Shown: positions 1 to 8,097, counted from the first letter of the stretch. The stretch is DNA of 64,000 nucleotides from DASRSS01 sp035765515 (GCA_035765515.1 DASTXN010000068.1:5722-69721), one strand, 5' to 3'. Program-made: numbers and translations. Notes: a model not told the origin generated them from the letters alone.

Positions 1-1
1 C

Positions 2-862
2 GGCTCCTCGCCGGCGGACGTGGTCCGCTCGTACCTGGGCGCGCTCTCGCGCGGCGATGCCGACGCCGCGCTCGCCCTCGGCACCGCGCCGGGTGACCGC
101 ACCTTGCTGACCGACGACGTACTGCGCCAGCAAGAGAGCCTCGCACCGATCAGCGGGATCCGGGTGCTCGACAGCCGGACCGGATCCAGTGGCGCGGTCG
201 TCCGGGTGCGGTACCGGATCGGCGCGCAGACCGTCACCGACGCGGTCGAACTGCTGCGGCGCGGCGACGGCTGGGCGCTGAGCCACGTCGCGGTCGACGT
301 CGAGCTGAGCGCCCGATCCAGCCTGCCGGAACCGACCGTCTTCGGGGTCGCCGCGCCGGCCGCCGGTGACCTGTACGTGTTCCCGGGCGTGGTGCAGTTC
401 GGCTCGGCCGACACCGCGTTCGGGCTGGCGCCCGCGACCGCGGTGTTCAGCAACCCGGACGTCCCGGCGATGGCGAACCCCACGCCGGTGCTCAGCGGCA
501 CGGGACGCGCGATGCTGACGAAGCTGATCGGCGCCGCGATGACCCGCTGCGCACGGTCACGGTCGCTGCATCCGCACGGCTGCCCGCAGCACGCTTCCCG
601 TCCTACCGCGCACGGCCTGGTCGCCGGCTCGCTTCGCTGGCACGCGCCCCACAGCTACGGCGGCCTGAACAGCACCGACATCACCGTCGGCAGCGACAGC
701 TCGGGCGTGGTGCACGTGAGCGGTCCGCTGACCTGGCGGCTGACCTATTCGGTCCGGCCGGCCCCCGGGAAGCGGGTCGTCTCGCGTGGCCGGGCCGTCC
801 GCTCCAAGGTGAGCGCGACGGTCGACTTCGGCAGCTCGCCGCCGACACTGCAGCTGAACTGA
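2..862 (+). CDS. Hypothetical protein, 5' end outside the window
   Basis: The reading frame is open to the left edge, so the true start lies upstream; a GTG at 20 is only the first visible start-like codon. The visible N-terminal part (VVRSYLGALSRGDADAALAL) resembles the helix that opens NTF2/SnoaL-like or DUF4878-like domains in secreted actinobacterial proteins. The middle holds two cysteines about 12 residues apart, the C-terminal third is Ser/Thr/Val-rich and looks beta-stranded. No catalytic motif is recognisable. It converges on leuA, with the quartet repeat array between them. Family assignment is a guess; an extracytoplasmic protein is an inference. Confidence 0.6.
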   Translation, partial: GSSPADVVRSYLGALSRGDADAALALGTAPGDRTLLTDDVLRQQESLAPISGIRVLDSRTGSSGAVVRVRYRIGAQTVTDAVELLRRGDGWALSHVAVDVELSARSSLPEPTVFGVAAPAAGDLYVFPGVVQFGSADTAFGLAPATAVFSNPDVPAMANPTPVLSGTGRAMLTKLIGAAMTRCARSRSLHPHGCPQHASRPTAHGLVAGSLRWHAPHSYGGLNSTDITVGSDSSGVVHVSGPLTWRLTYSVRPAPGKRVVSRGRAVRSKVSATVDFGSSPPTLQLN

Positions 863-910
863 CGCGGGGCAACTGAAGGACCCCCCGGCGGTCTACCAGC
901 ACACCCCTGC

Positions 911-978
911 CGAGTGGCGCGTTAGGTCCCCGAGTGGCGCGAAATATCGCGCCACTCGAGGGGTTAACGCGCCACTCG
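911..978. repeat. Quartet repeat array (two direct plus two inverted 11-mers)
   Basis: Four perfect copies of the 11-mer CGAGTGGCGCG lie between two convergent genes. Copies at 911-921 and 931-941 are direct; copies at 948-958 and 968-978 are their reverse complement. Spacers are 9, 6 and 9 nt, so the whole block is a symmetric nested palindrome. It could fold as one long hairpin or as alternative shorter ones, and it sits where a bidirectional terminator would be expected. There is no T-run. A related array lies at 8028-8097. Confidence 0.85.
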
Positions 979-988
979 CGGGAGGTGT

Positions 989-2728
989 TCAGCGGGCGCG
1001 GTCGCGGGAGACGCGGTTGAGCCCGCTGATCACCGCGCGCAACGAGGCCTGCACGATCGACTCGCTGACCCCGACGCCCCACAGCACCCGGTCGCCCACC
1101 TCGATCTCGAGGTATGCGGCGGCCTCGGCGTCACGGCCGGATGTGAGCGCGTGCTCGGCGTAGTCCAGCACGCGCACGTTCAGCCCGCCGAGGCCGAGGT
1201 CGACGGCCGACAGCGCTGCGCAGAACGCGGCGATCGGCCCGTTGCCCACGCCGATCAGCTCGTGCTCGGCACCGAACGCGCGGACGGTCGTGTTGATCCG
1301 CTCGACTCCGTCCTCGCTGGTGGACGCGAACCGGACCAGCTCGAAGTCGCCGCTCGCCAGGTATTCGCGGGAGAAGATCTCGAACATCAACGGCGCATCG
1401 ACCTCGCCGCCCTCACCGTCGGTGTGCTGCTGGATCACCTGGCTGAACTCGATCTGCAGCCGGCGCGGCAGGTCGAGGTGGTGGTCGGTCTTCATGATGT
1501 AGGCGACGCCGCCCTTGCCGGACTGCGAGTTGACCCGGATGACGGCCTCGTAGGAACGGCCGACGTCCTTCGGGTCGATCGGCAGGTACGGGATCTCCCA
1601 CGGCATCTCGCCGACCGGCTTGCCGGCCGCCTTCGCCTGCCGCTCGAGATCGTCGAAGCCCTTCTTGATCGCGTCCTGGTGCGAGCCGGAGAACGACGTG
1701 TAGACCAGGTCCCCGGCGTACGGGTGCCGCTCGTGCACGTCGATGCGGTTGCAGTACTCGGCGGTGCGCCGGATCTCGTCGATGTCGCTGAAGTCGATCA
1801 TCGGGTCGATGCCCTGGCTGTACAGGTTCAGTCCCAGCGTCACCAGGTCGACGTTGCCGCTGCGCTCGCCGTTGCCGAACAGGGTGCCCTCGATGCGCTG
1901 CGCGCCGGCCAGCACGGCCAGCTCGGCGTCGGCGGTCGCGGTGCCGCGGTCGTTGTGGGTGTGGACGGACAGGCAGACGTATTCGCGCCGCGACAGGTTG
2001 CGGCTCATCCACTCGATCTGGTCGGCGTAGATGTTCGGCGTCGACCGCTCGACGGTGCACGGCAGGTTGAGGACGATCTCGTGGTCCGGCCCGGGTTGCC
2101 AGACGTCCATAACGCCCTCGCAGATCTCCAGGCTGAAATCCAGCTCGGTGTCCATGAAGATCTCCGGCGAGTACTCCAGGCCGAAGTCGGTGCCCTGCAG
2201 GTGGATGTCGACGTACTTCATGATCGACTGGATGCCGTCCACCGCCACTGCGCGACACTCGGCCCGTCCGTCGCCCTGGAACCCGAAGACCACGCGCCGG
2301 AACGTCGGGGCGGCCGCGTTGTACATGTGGACGGTTGCCTGGCGGGCCCCGACCAGTGACTGGACGGTGCGCTCGATGAGCTCCTCGCGCGCCTGGGTCA
2401 GGACGGAGATGCGTACGTCGTCGGGGATCTTGTCGCCCTCGATCAGGCTGCGGATGAAGTCGAAGTCGGTCTGGCTCGCGGCCGGGAAACCGACCTCGAT
2501 CTCCTTGTAGCCCATCTTGACCAGCAGGTCGAACATGGCGTGCTTGCGGGCGGCGTTCATCGGATCGATCAGCGCCTGGTTGCCGTCGCGCAGGTCGGTG
2601 GACAGCCAGCGCGGGGCGGCGGTGATCGTCCGGTCCGGCCAGGTGCGGTCGGGCAGGTCGACCGCGGGGAACGGACGGTAGCGGTGGCAGGGCATGCCGG
2701 AAGGCTGCTGCGGAAAGGGAATGCTCAT
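989..2728 (-). CDS. leuA: 2-isopropylmalate synthase
   Basis: Condenses acetyl-CoA with 2-oxoisovalerate, the first committed step of leucine synthesis, in the cytosol. The 579-residue protein shows the HMGL-type catalytic motif LRDGNQA near residue 45, the metal-binding HTHNDRG near 254 and the GNGERSGNVDL segment just after, followed by the C-terminal leucine-sensing domain of the long actinobacterial form. I chose the ATG at 2728 because AGGAG lies 9 nt upstream and MSIPFPQQPSGMPCHRYRPF matches the family N-terminus; longer frames lack a ribosome site. A leader peptide and competing hairpins precede it, so expression is probably attenuated by leucine supply. It is divergent from gmd. Confidence 0.96.
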   Translation of the reverse strand: MSIPFPQQPSGMPCHRYRPFPAVDLPDRTWPDRTITAAPRWLSTDLRDGNQALIDPMNAARKHAMFDLLVKMGYKEIEVGFPAASQTDFDFIRSLIEGDKIPDDVRISVLTQAREELIERTVQSLVGARQATVHMYNAAAPTFRRVVFGFQGDGRAECRAVAVDGIQSIMKYVDIHLQGTDFGLEYSPEIFMDTELDFSLEICEGVMDVWQPGPDHEIVLNLPCTVERSTPNIYADQIEWMSRNLSRREYVCLSVHTHNDRGTATADAELAVLAGAQRIEGTLFGNGERSGNVDLVTLGLNLYSQGIDPMIDFSDIDEIRRTAEYCNRIDVHERHPYAGDLVYTSFSGSHQDAIKKGFDDLERQAKAAGKPVGEMPWEIPYLPIDPKDVGRSYEAVIRVNSQSGKGGVAYIMKTDHHLDLPRRLQIEFSQVIQQHTDGEGGEVDAPLMFEIFSREYLASGDFELVRFASTSEDGVERINTTVRAFGAEHELIGVGNGPIAAFCAALSAVDLGLGGLNVRVLDYAEHALTSGRDAEAAAYLEIEVGDRVLWGVGVSESIVQASLRAVISGLNRVSRDRAR

Positions 2729-2767
2729 GAGGTGCTGCTCCTGATTGACCGGGGTTGGACTGGAAAT

Positions 2768-2830
2768 CCGGTCGGCACAGCACACGGCCCGCGACGAGGG
2801 GCCGACCGGTTCCTACCGGGCCTCGTCGCG
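2768..2830 (-). promoter_or_regulatory. Putative leucine attenuator of leuA
   Basis: Three mutually exclusive pairings are visible downstream of the leader peptide: a 10-bp repeat (2790-2799 with 2821-2830, the latter inside the leader codons), a 9-bp stem (2768-2776 with 2801-2809) and a 6-bp stem with 8-nt loop (2785-2790 with 2799-2804). Ribosome position on the leader would decide which forms. There is no strong U-run after the last stem, only ATTT, so it may act as a weak or factor-assisted terminator. Confidence 0.7.
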
Positions 2831-2860
2831 GCCGCGAAGAAGAAGCAGCGCGCGCATCAT
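2813..2860 (-). CDS. leuA leader peptide (15 aa)
   Basis: A short frame reads MMRALLLLRGRDEAR and stops before the attenuator. It has four consecutive leucine codons (CTG then three CTT), and CTT is rare in such GC-rich DNA, which is the usual hallmark of a leucine leader peptide; leuA leaders of this kind are known in Streptomyces and Corynebacterium. GGGGA lies 4-8 nt before the first ATG (2860), and a second ATG at 2857 could also serve. Its arginine codons end inside the first pairing arm. Too short for automatic gene calling. Confidence 0.8.
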   Translation of the reverse strand: MMRALLLLRGRDEAR

Positions 2861-2932
2861 GGTCCCCGCAGCATAGCGCGCGCTGTCGGCCAACACCGCA
2901 TACACTCGCGCGGACCCTTCTCAGGAGGACTC

Positions 2933-3916
2933 GTGCCACGCGCGCTCATCACCGGCATCACCGGCCAGGACGGCCTGTATCTGTCCGAGCTGCTACTGGA
3001 CAAGGGATACGACGTCTACGGCATGATCCGCGGCCAGAACAATCCGAAGGCCGAGCTGCTCGCGCGGACCGTCCCCGGCGTCCACGTGCTCGCCGGCGAT
3101 CTGACCGATCTCTCCAGCCTGATGCGGGCACTGCAGACGGCGCAGCCGGACGAGGTCTACAACCTCGGCGCGATCAGCTTCGTCGCGTACTCATGGGAGC
3201 AGGCGGCGCTGACCACCGACGTCACCGCGAAGGGTGTGCTGAACATGCTCGAGGCGACCCGGCTCTTCGCCGGCGACGCGCTCGACAAGGTGCGCTTCTA
3301 CCAGGCGTCGAGCTCGGAGATGTTCGGCAAGGTCCAGGAGAGTCCGCAGACCGAGAAAACCTTGTTGTGGCCGCGCTCGCCGTACGGCGTGGCGAAGGTG
3401 TTCGGTCACTACATGACGGTGAACTACCGCGAGTCGTACGGGATGCACGCGTCCAGCGGCATCCTGTTCAACCACGAGTCGCCGCGCCGGGGTCCGGAGT
3501 TCGTCACGCGCAAGGTGTCCCAAGCCGTCGCGGCGATCCACCTGGGTCGGCAGGACAAGCTCGTCATGGGCAACCTGGACGCCCGGCGTGACTGGGGTTT
3601 CGCCGGCGACTACGTAGACGCGATGTGGCGCATGCTGCAACAGCCGGAGGGCGACAACTACGTGGTCGCGACCGGTGAGACCCACTCGATCCGGGAGCTG
3701 CTGGACGTGGCGTTCGCCGCGGTCGGGATCGAGGATTGGACGCCCTATGTCGAGCAGGATGCGCGCTACCTGCGACCGGCGGAGGTCGACTTCCTGATCG
3801 GCGACGCCAGCAAAGCTCACGAGGTTCTCGGCTGGAAGCCGTCCGTCGGGTTCACCGAACTGGTGCAGATGATGGTGGAAGCAGACCTGCGGAGCCTGAC
3901 CGACAGCGGACGCTGA
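2933..3916 (+). CDS. gmd: GDP-mannose 4,6-dehydratase
   Basis: NAD(P)-dependent SDR that turns GDP-mannose into GDP-4-keto-6-deoxymannose, precursor of GDP-fucose, GDP-rhamnose and related sugars. The 327-residue protein has the Rossmann motif TGITGQDG (residues 7-14), the SSSE catalytic segment near 126, YGVAK (Tyr about 151, Lys about 155) and the Gmd signature FNHESPRRG followed by FVTRKV and RRDWGFAGDYV. Start is the GTG at 2933, preceded by AGGAGGA at 2923-2929; upstream codons in the frame overlap the leuA control region. It is divergent from leuA and the next gene begins 4 nt downstream, so the two Gmd-type genes form an operon. Confidence 0.93.
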   Translation: MPRALITGITGQDGLYLSELLLDKGYDVYGMIRGQNNPKAELLARTVPGVHVLAGDLTDLSSLMRALQTAQPDEVYNLGAISFVAYSWEQAALTTDVTAKGVLNMLEATRLFAGDALDKVRFYQASSSEMFGKVQESPQTEKTLLWPRSPYGVAKVFGHYMTVNYRESYGMHASSGILFNHESPRRGPEFVTRKVSQAVAAIHLGRQDKLVMGNLDARRDWGFAGDYVDAMWRMLQQPEGDNYVVATGETHSIRELLDVAFAAVGIEDWTPYVEQDARYLRPAEVDFLIGDASKAHEVLGWKPSVGFTELVQMMVEADLRSLTDSGR

Positions 3917-3920
3917 GGCG

Positions 3921-4883
3921 ATGCGCTCGCTCATCACCGGCGTCACCGGTCAGGACGGCGCATACCTGAGCGCGCTGCTACGCGAGCAAGGCCATGAGGT
4001 CTACGGGCTCGTCGCGCCCGGCGACACCGGTGAGCTGCCTGCGGGCGTCCACGCGTTGCCCGGCGACATCCGCGACGGTGACGGGTTGGCGCGCGCGATC
4101 GAGGCGGCGGACCCGGACTGGCTTTTCAACCTGGCGGCGATCTCGTCGGTCTCCCGGTCGTGGGACGACCCCGAACTCGTAGCGGAGGTGAACGGCGTCG
4201 GCGTGGTCCGGCTGCTGAACCTGCTGCGACAGCGCATCCAGGACGGACATCGACCGACCCGATTCGTTCAGGCCAGCAGCGCGGAGATCTTCGGGGACGC
4301 TGCTCCGCCACAGAATGAGAGCACCCCAATCCGCCCGGTCACTCCGTACGGTGCGGCCAAGGCTCTCGCCCATCATGCGGTCTCGGTGTTCCGCACGGCG
4401 GGCGTGCCTGCGTGCGCTGCCGTCCTGTACAACCACGAGTCGCCGCTTCGCCCCGCCGGGTTCGTCACGCGAAAGATCACTTCGACCGTGGCTCGCATCG
4501 CGACCGGCAGCCGTGAACAGCTCGAGATCGCCGACCTGACCGTGCGCCGGGACTGGGGACACGCTGCCGACTACGTGCGTGCCCTGGCCATGATCGCTGC
4601 GTACCCGGAGCCGGGTGACTTCGTGATCGCCTCGGGCGTCAGCCGCAGCGTCGAGGAGTTCGTGGTGGCCGCGTTCGCCCACGTCGGCATCGACGACTGG
4701 CGACCGCACGTGCGGGTCGATTCAGGGCTGCGCCGGTCCGCCGACGCGAGGGAGCAGCGCGGCGACGCAGCCAAGGCCCGGGACGTGCTGGGCTGGCGGC
4801 CTCAGATCTCGTTCGAGGCGCTGGTCGCCGAAATGGTGGACGCCGATCTCGCAGACCTTCCCTTTTCGTTGTCCGACAGGTAG
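3921..4883 (+). CDS. Second GDP-mannose 4,6-dehydratase-type SDR
   Basis: A 320-residue paralogue of the preceding gene, 4 nt downstream. It keeps the Rossmann motif TGVTGQDG, the SSAE segment, YGAAK and the Gmd-type NHESPLRP, FVTRKI and RRDWGHAADYV blocks, so its substrate is very likely a GDP-mannose or a derived keto sugar. Unlike copy one it has a short insertion (SADAREQR) where Gmd normally has the RPxEVDxLxGD motif, so specificity may differ; it could be a reductase or epimerase partner working on the 4-keto product. Similarity is to Gmd rather than to GDP-fucose synthase. Function beyond the family is inferred. Confidence 0.8.
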   Translation: MRSLITGVTGQDGAYLSALLREQGHEVYGLVAPGDTGELPAGVHALPGDIRDGDGLARAIEAADPDWLFNLAAISSVSRSWDDPELVAEVNGVGVVRLLNLLRQRIQDGHRPTRFVQASSAEIFGDAAPPQNESTPIRPVTPYGAAKALAHHAVSVFRTAGVPACAAVLYNHESPLRPAGFVTRKITSTVARIATGSREQLEIADLTVRRDWGHAADYVRALAMIAAYPEPGDFVIASGVSRSVEEFVVAAFAHVGIDDWRPHVRVDSGLRRSADAREQRGDAAKARDVLGWRPQISFEALVAEMVDADLADLPFSLSDR

Positions 4884-4926
4884 AACGGTACTGATTCCGT
4901 CGTCAAGGACAGCTTCGAGGTTGGTA

Positions 4927-6357
4927 ATGGCTCGTAACGTGCAGAACTTCATCGACGGTAAGTCGGTCGACGCGGCCGACGGGCGTCGGGCGGATCTGGT
5001 CAATCCGGCCACCGGGGAGGTGTTCGGGTCGGCGCCGGTGTCCGGCGCCGAGGACGTGGACCGGGCGTACCGGGCGGCCGCGACGGCGTTCGAGTCGTGG
5101 CGCGACACGACGCCGTCGGAGCGGCAGCGGGCACTGTTGAAGTTCGCGGACGCGATGGAGTCCCGGGCCGAGGAGATCATCGCGGCCGAGTGTGAGAACA
5201 CCGGCAAGCCGATCGAGCTGACGCGCACGGAGGAGGTCCCGCCGGCGGTGGACCAGATCCGGTTCTTCGCCGGTGCCGCGCGGCTGCTGGAGGGCCGGTC
5301 CGCCGGTGAGTACCTGGCCGGGCACACGTCCTACATCCGGCGCGAGCCGGTGGGCGTGGTCGGGCAGGTCGCGCCGTGGAACTACCCCATGATGATGGCG
5401 GTCTGGAAGATCGCGCCGGCGATCGCGGCGGGCAACTGCGTGGTGCTCAAGCCCAGTGACACCACGCCGGTCTCGAGTGCGTTGATGGCCGAGATCGCCG
5501 CGGAGTTCCTGCCGCCGGGCGTGTTCAACGTGGTGTGCGGTGACCGGGACACCGGCCGGGAGATCGTCTCGCACCGGACGCCGGCGATGGTGTCGATCAC
5601 CGGCTCGACCCGCGCCGGGTACGAGGTGGCTGCCGCGGCCGCGAAGGACCTCAAGCGCACCCATCTCGAACTCGGCGGCAAGGCCCCGGTGATCGTGTTC
5701 GACGACGCGGACGTCGAGTTCGCCGCGGAGAACATCGCGATCGCCGGCTACTTCAACGCCGGGCAAGACTGCACCGCCGCCACCCGCGTGCTCGCCGGCC
5801 CGAAGATCGCCGACGACTTCGCCGCCGCCCTGGCCGAACAGGCCAAGAACACCAAGACCGGCATGCCCGACGACGCCGACGTGCTCTACGGCCCGCTGAA
5901 CAACGCCAACCAGCTCGAACGCGTCGGCGGCTTCTTCGACCGGCTCCCCGACCACGCCCAACTGCTCGCCGGCGGCACCCGTCAAGGCAGCAGCGGCTAC
6001 TTCTGGCAGCCCACCGTCCTGGCCGGCATGCGCCAGGACGACGACGCCATCCAGAACGAGATCTTCGGCCCCGTCATCACCGTGCAAACCTTCACCGACG
6101 AGGACGAAGCCGTCCGCTGGGCCAACGACAACGAATACGGCCTCGCGTCCTCGGTCTGGACGAAGGACCACGGCCGCGCCATGCGCGTCTCCCGCCGCCT
6201 GGACTTCGGCTGCGTCTGGGTCAACGCGCACATCCCCATCGTCGCCGAAATGCCGCACGGCGGGTTCAAGCACTCCGGCTACGGCAAGGACCTGTCCGTC
6301 TACGGCCTGGAGGACTACACCCGCATCAAGCACGTCATGCACAACATCGACTTCTGA
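4927..6357 (+). CDS. Aldehyde dehydrogenase, probable aminobutyraldehyde dehydrogenase
   Basis: NAD(P)-dependent aldehyde dehydrogenase of 476 residues. The catalytic Cys is in GQDCTAAT (about 282), the general base Glu in LELGGK (about 249) and the cofactor segment is PWNYPM. The N-terminus (NVQNFIDGK, LVNPATGEVFGSAPVS) and the C-terminal PHGGFKHSGYGKDLSVYGLEDYT are those of 4-aminobutyraldehyde or betaine-aldehyde dehydrogenases. The GABA aminotransferase downstream favours oxidation of 4-aminobutyraldehyde to GABA in putrescine breakdown. I chose ATG 4927, with GAGG at 4917-4920, over the TTG at 4921. Exact substrate not provable here. Confidence 0.88.
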   Translation: MARNVQNFIDGKSVDAADGRRADLVNPATGEVFGSAPVSGAEDVDRAYRAAATAFESWRDTTPSERQRALLKFADAMESRAEEIIAAECENTGKPIELTRTEEVPPAVDQIRFFAGAARLLEGRSAGEYLAGHTSYIRREPVGVVGQVAPWNYPMMMAVWKIAPAIAAGNCVVLKPSDTTPVSSALMAEIAAEFLPPGVFNVVCGDRDTGREIVSHRTPAMVSITGSTRAGYEVAAAAAKDLKRTHLELGGKAPVIVFDDADVEFAAENIAIAGYFNAGQDCTAATRVLAGPKIADDFAAALAEQAKNTKTGMPDDADVLYGPLNNANQLERVGGFFDRLPDHAQLLAGGTRQGSSGYFWQPTVLAGMRQDDDAIQNEIFGPVITVQTFTDEDEAVRWANDNEYGLASSVWTKDHGRAMRVSRRLDFGCVWVNAHIPIVAEMPHGGFKHSGYGKDLSVYGLEDYTRIKHVMHNIDF

Positions 6358-6434
6358 AGTGCTGGCGCGAAGGGACAAAGAGCACCGTTGAAATCTTGGC
6401 CCGTCGCGCATCACCGGCCGCGCCCGTCCAGCCC

Positions 6435-6440
6435 TAGCCT
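6435..6440 (+). promoter_or_regulatory. -10 box TAGCCT, leaderless start
   Basis: TAGCCT ends 6 nt before the ATG at 6447 and no Shine-Dalgarno sequence is present. The spacing would place transcription start at or next to the start codon. It is one of a dozen similar TANNNT boxes in the window. Confidence 0.55.
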
Positions 6441-6446
6441 TGACGC

Positions 6447-6671
6447 ATGAGCCACACCATCGCGGCCGAACTGGTCGCCAACGTCGGCATCGTCTCGGTC
6501 AAGGCCGGCGACGTCGTCGGCCCGTCCGACACTCTGGTGATCCTGGAGTCGATGAAGATGGAGATCCCGGTGCTGGCCGAGGTGGCCGGCACCGTCACCG
6601 AGGTCGCCGTGAACCCGGGCGACACGATTCGCGAGGGCGACGTCATCGCGATCATCGAGGAGAGCAAGTAG
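6447..6671 (+). CDS. Stand-alone biotin carrier protein (TB7.3-like, 74 aa)
   Basis: A complete single biotinyl domain. The biotin-attachment tetrapeptide is in ESMKMEIPV with Lys37 as acceptor, and the paired half-hairpins end in GDTIREGDVIAII. Its length and motif agree with the small mycobacterial biotinylated protein TB7.3, not with a truncated carboxylase subunit. No biotin carboxylase, carboxyltransferase or biotin ligase lies nearby, so its partner is elsewhere. It begins without a ribosome site behind a TAGCCT box and ends 4 nt before gabT, so it may be co-transcribed with amine catabolism genes. Role unknown. Confidence 0.88.
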   Translation: MSHTIAAELVANVGIVSVKAGDVVGPSDTLVILESMKMEIPVLAEVAGTVTEVAVNPGDTIREGDVIAIIEESK

Positions 6672-6675
6672 CGAG

Positions 6676-8010
6676 ATGAGCATCGAGCAGAAGCGCGTCC
6701 GGGCGACGGCGATCCCGGGACCGCGTTCGGTCAAGCTGCACGCCCGCAAGACTGCCGCGGTCGCGTCCGGTGTCGGCACCACGCTGCCGGTGTATGTGCG
6801 TGAGGCCGGCGGTGGGATCGTCGTGGACGTCGACGGCAACCAGCTGATCGACTTCGGGTCAGGCATCGCGGTGACCACGGTCGGCAACTCCGCGCCACGG
6901 GTCGTCGAGGCGGTGCAGCGGCAGGTCGCCGACTTCACGCACACCTGCTTCATGGTCACGCCGTACGAGCAGTACGTCGCGGTGGCCGAGAAGCTCAACG
7001 AGCTGACACCCGGCACGCACGAGAAGCGATCGGCGCTGTTCAACTCCGGCGCCGAGGCCGTCGAGAACGCGATCAAGATCGCGCGGCACGCGACCGGACG
7101 GCAGGCAGTCGTCGCGTTCGACCACGCGTACCACGGCCGGACGAACCTGACGATGGCGCTGACCGCGAAGAACATGCCGTACAAGCAGGGCTTCGGGCCG
7201 TTCGCGTCGGAGATCTACCGGGTGCCGATGGCATACCCGTACCGGTGGCCGACGGGTCCGGACAATTGCGCGGACGAGGCGTTCAGCGAGTTCGTCGAGC
7301 TCGTGCACGCGCAGGTGGGTGAGTCGAACACGGCCGCTGTGATCGTCGAGCCGATCCAGGGCGAGGGCGGGTTCATCGTTCCCGCGCCCGGCTTCCTCGC
7401 CCGCGTCGCCGAATGGTGCCGCGAGCACGGGATCGTGTTCGTCGCCGACGAGATCCAATCCGGCTTCTGCCGCACTGGCGACTGGTTCGCGTGCGAGCAC
7501 GAGGGCGTCGTCCCGGACCTGATTACGACCGCGAAGGGCATCGCCGGCGGGCTGCCGCTGGCCGCCGTCACCGGCCGCGCGGAGATGATGGACGCGGTGC
7601 ACGGCGGCGGGCTCGGCGGCACCTACGGCGGCAACCCGGTCGCGTGTGCCGCGGCGCTGGGCGCGATCGAGACGATGGCGGCCGAGGACCTGTGCGGTGC
7701 CGCGCGGCGGATCGAGTCGGTGATGCGCCCGCGGCTGGAGCAGCTCGCCGGCAAGTATGACCAGATCGGCGACGTTCGCGGTCGCGGTGCCATGCTGGCG
7801 GTCGAGCTGGTGGACGGCGATGGCAGCAAGGCCCCCAACCCGGCGCTGACCGCGAAGGTCTCGATGGCCTGTCACGAGCAGGGGCTGATCACGCTGACCT
7901 GTGGCACGTTCGGCAACGTGATCCGGTTCTTGCCCCCGCTGGTCATCGGGGACGACCTGCTCAATGAAGGCCTGGACATCCTCGAGGGCGCGCTCGCCAC
8001 GTCCGTCTGA
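6676..8010 (+). CDS. gabT: 4-aminobutyrate aminotransferase (class III, PLP)
   Basis: Moves the amino group from GABA to 2-oxoglutarate, giving succinate semialdehyde and glutamate. The 444-residue fold-type I aminotransferase has NSGAEAVENAIKIAR (phosphate-binding), FDHAYHGRTN, the VEPIQGEGGF block, DEIQSGFCRTG (Asp that contacts the pyridine nitrogen) and the PLP lysine in TTAKGIAGGLP (about 287). GGTYGGNP near the dimer interface also fits GabT/ornithine-type enzymes. ATG 6676 follows the biotinyl gene by 4 nt. With the upstream aldehyde dehydrogenase it forms a plausible putrescine-to-succinate route, although a succinate-semialdehyde dehydrogenase is not in view. Confidence 0.9.
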   Translation: MSIEQKRVRATAIPGPRSVKLHARKTAAVASGVGTTLPVYVREAGGGIVVDVDGNQLIDFGSGIAVTTVGNSAPRVVEAVQRQVADFTHTCFMVTPYEQYVAVAEKLNELTPGTHEKRSALFNSGAEAVENAIKIARHATGRQAVVAFDHAYHGRTNLTMALTAKNMPYKQGFGPFASEIYRVPMAYPYRWPTGPDNCADEAFSEFVELVHAQVGESNTAAVIVEPIQGEGGFIVPAPGFLARVAEWCREHGIVFVADEIQSGFCRTGDWFACEHEGVVPDLITTAKGIAGGLPLAAVTGRAEMMDAVHGGGLGGTYGGNPVACAAALGAIETMAAEDLCGAARRIESVMRPRLEQLAGKYDQIGDVRGRGAMLAVELVDGDGSKAPNPALTAKVSMACHEQGLITLTCGTFGNVIRFLPPLVIGDDLLNEGLDILEGALATSV

Positions 8011-8027
8011 GCCGCGCGACGTTTGCC

Positions 8028-8097
8028 CGCGAGTGGGCACCTGTGCCGCGAGTGGGCGTCTATACGTGCCCACTCGGCGCGCGAGTGCCCACTCGCG
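8028..8097. repeat. Second quartet repeat array (period 19)
   Basis: The 9-mer core CGAGTGGGC occurs at 8030-8038 and 8049-8057, then as its reverse complement at 8068-8076 and 8087-8095. All three spacers are exactly 10 nt. The outermost copies extend to 13 bp (8028-8040 against 8085-8097). Architecture matches the array at 911-978 with a one-base change in the core (GGGC for GGCG). It fills the gap between gabT and aspartokinase. Confidence 0.85.

Noticed and set aside
1151..2359. Long open frame opposite leuA (402 codons)
   Set aside because: It is antisense to conserved leuA codons and has no domain; GC-rich codons leave such shadow frames open throughout the window.
2540..2932. N-terminal extension of gmd
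   Set aside because: The extension runs antisense through the leuA start and attenuator; the AGGAGGA site supports the GTG at 2933.
911..8097. Repeat arrays as CRISPR
   Set aside because: Repeats are only 9-13 bp, come in inverted halves and have 6-10 nt spacers; there are no cas genes.
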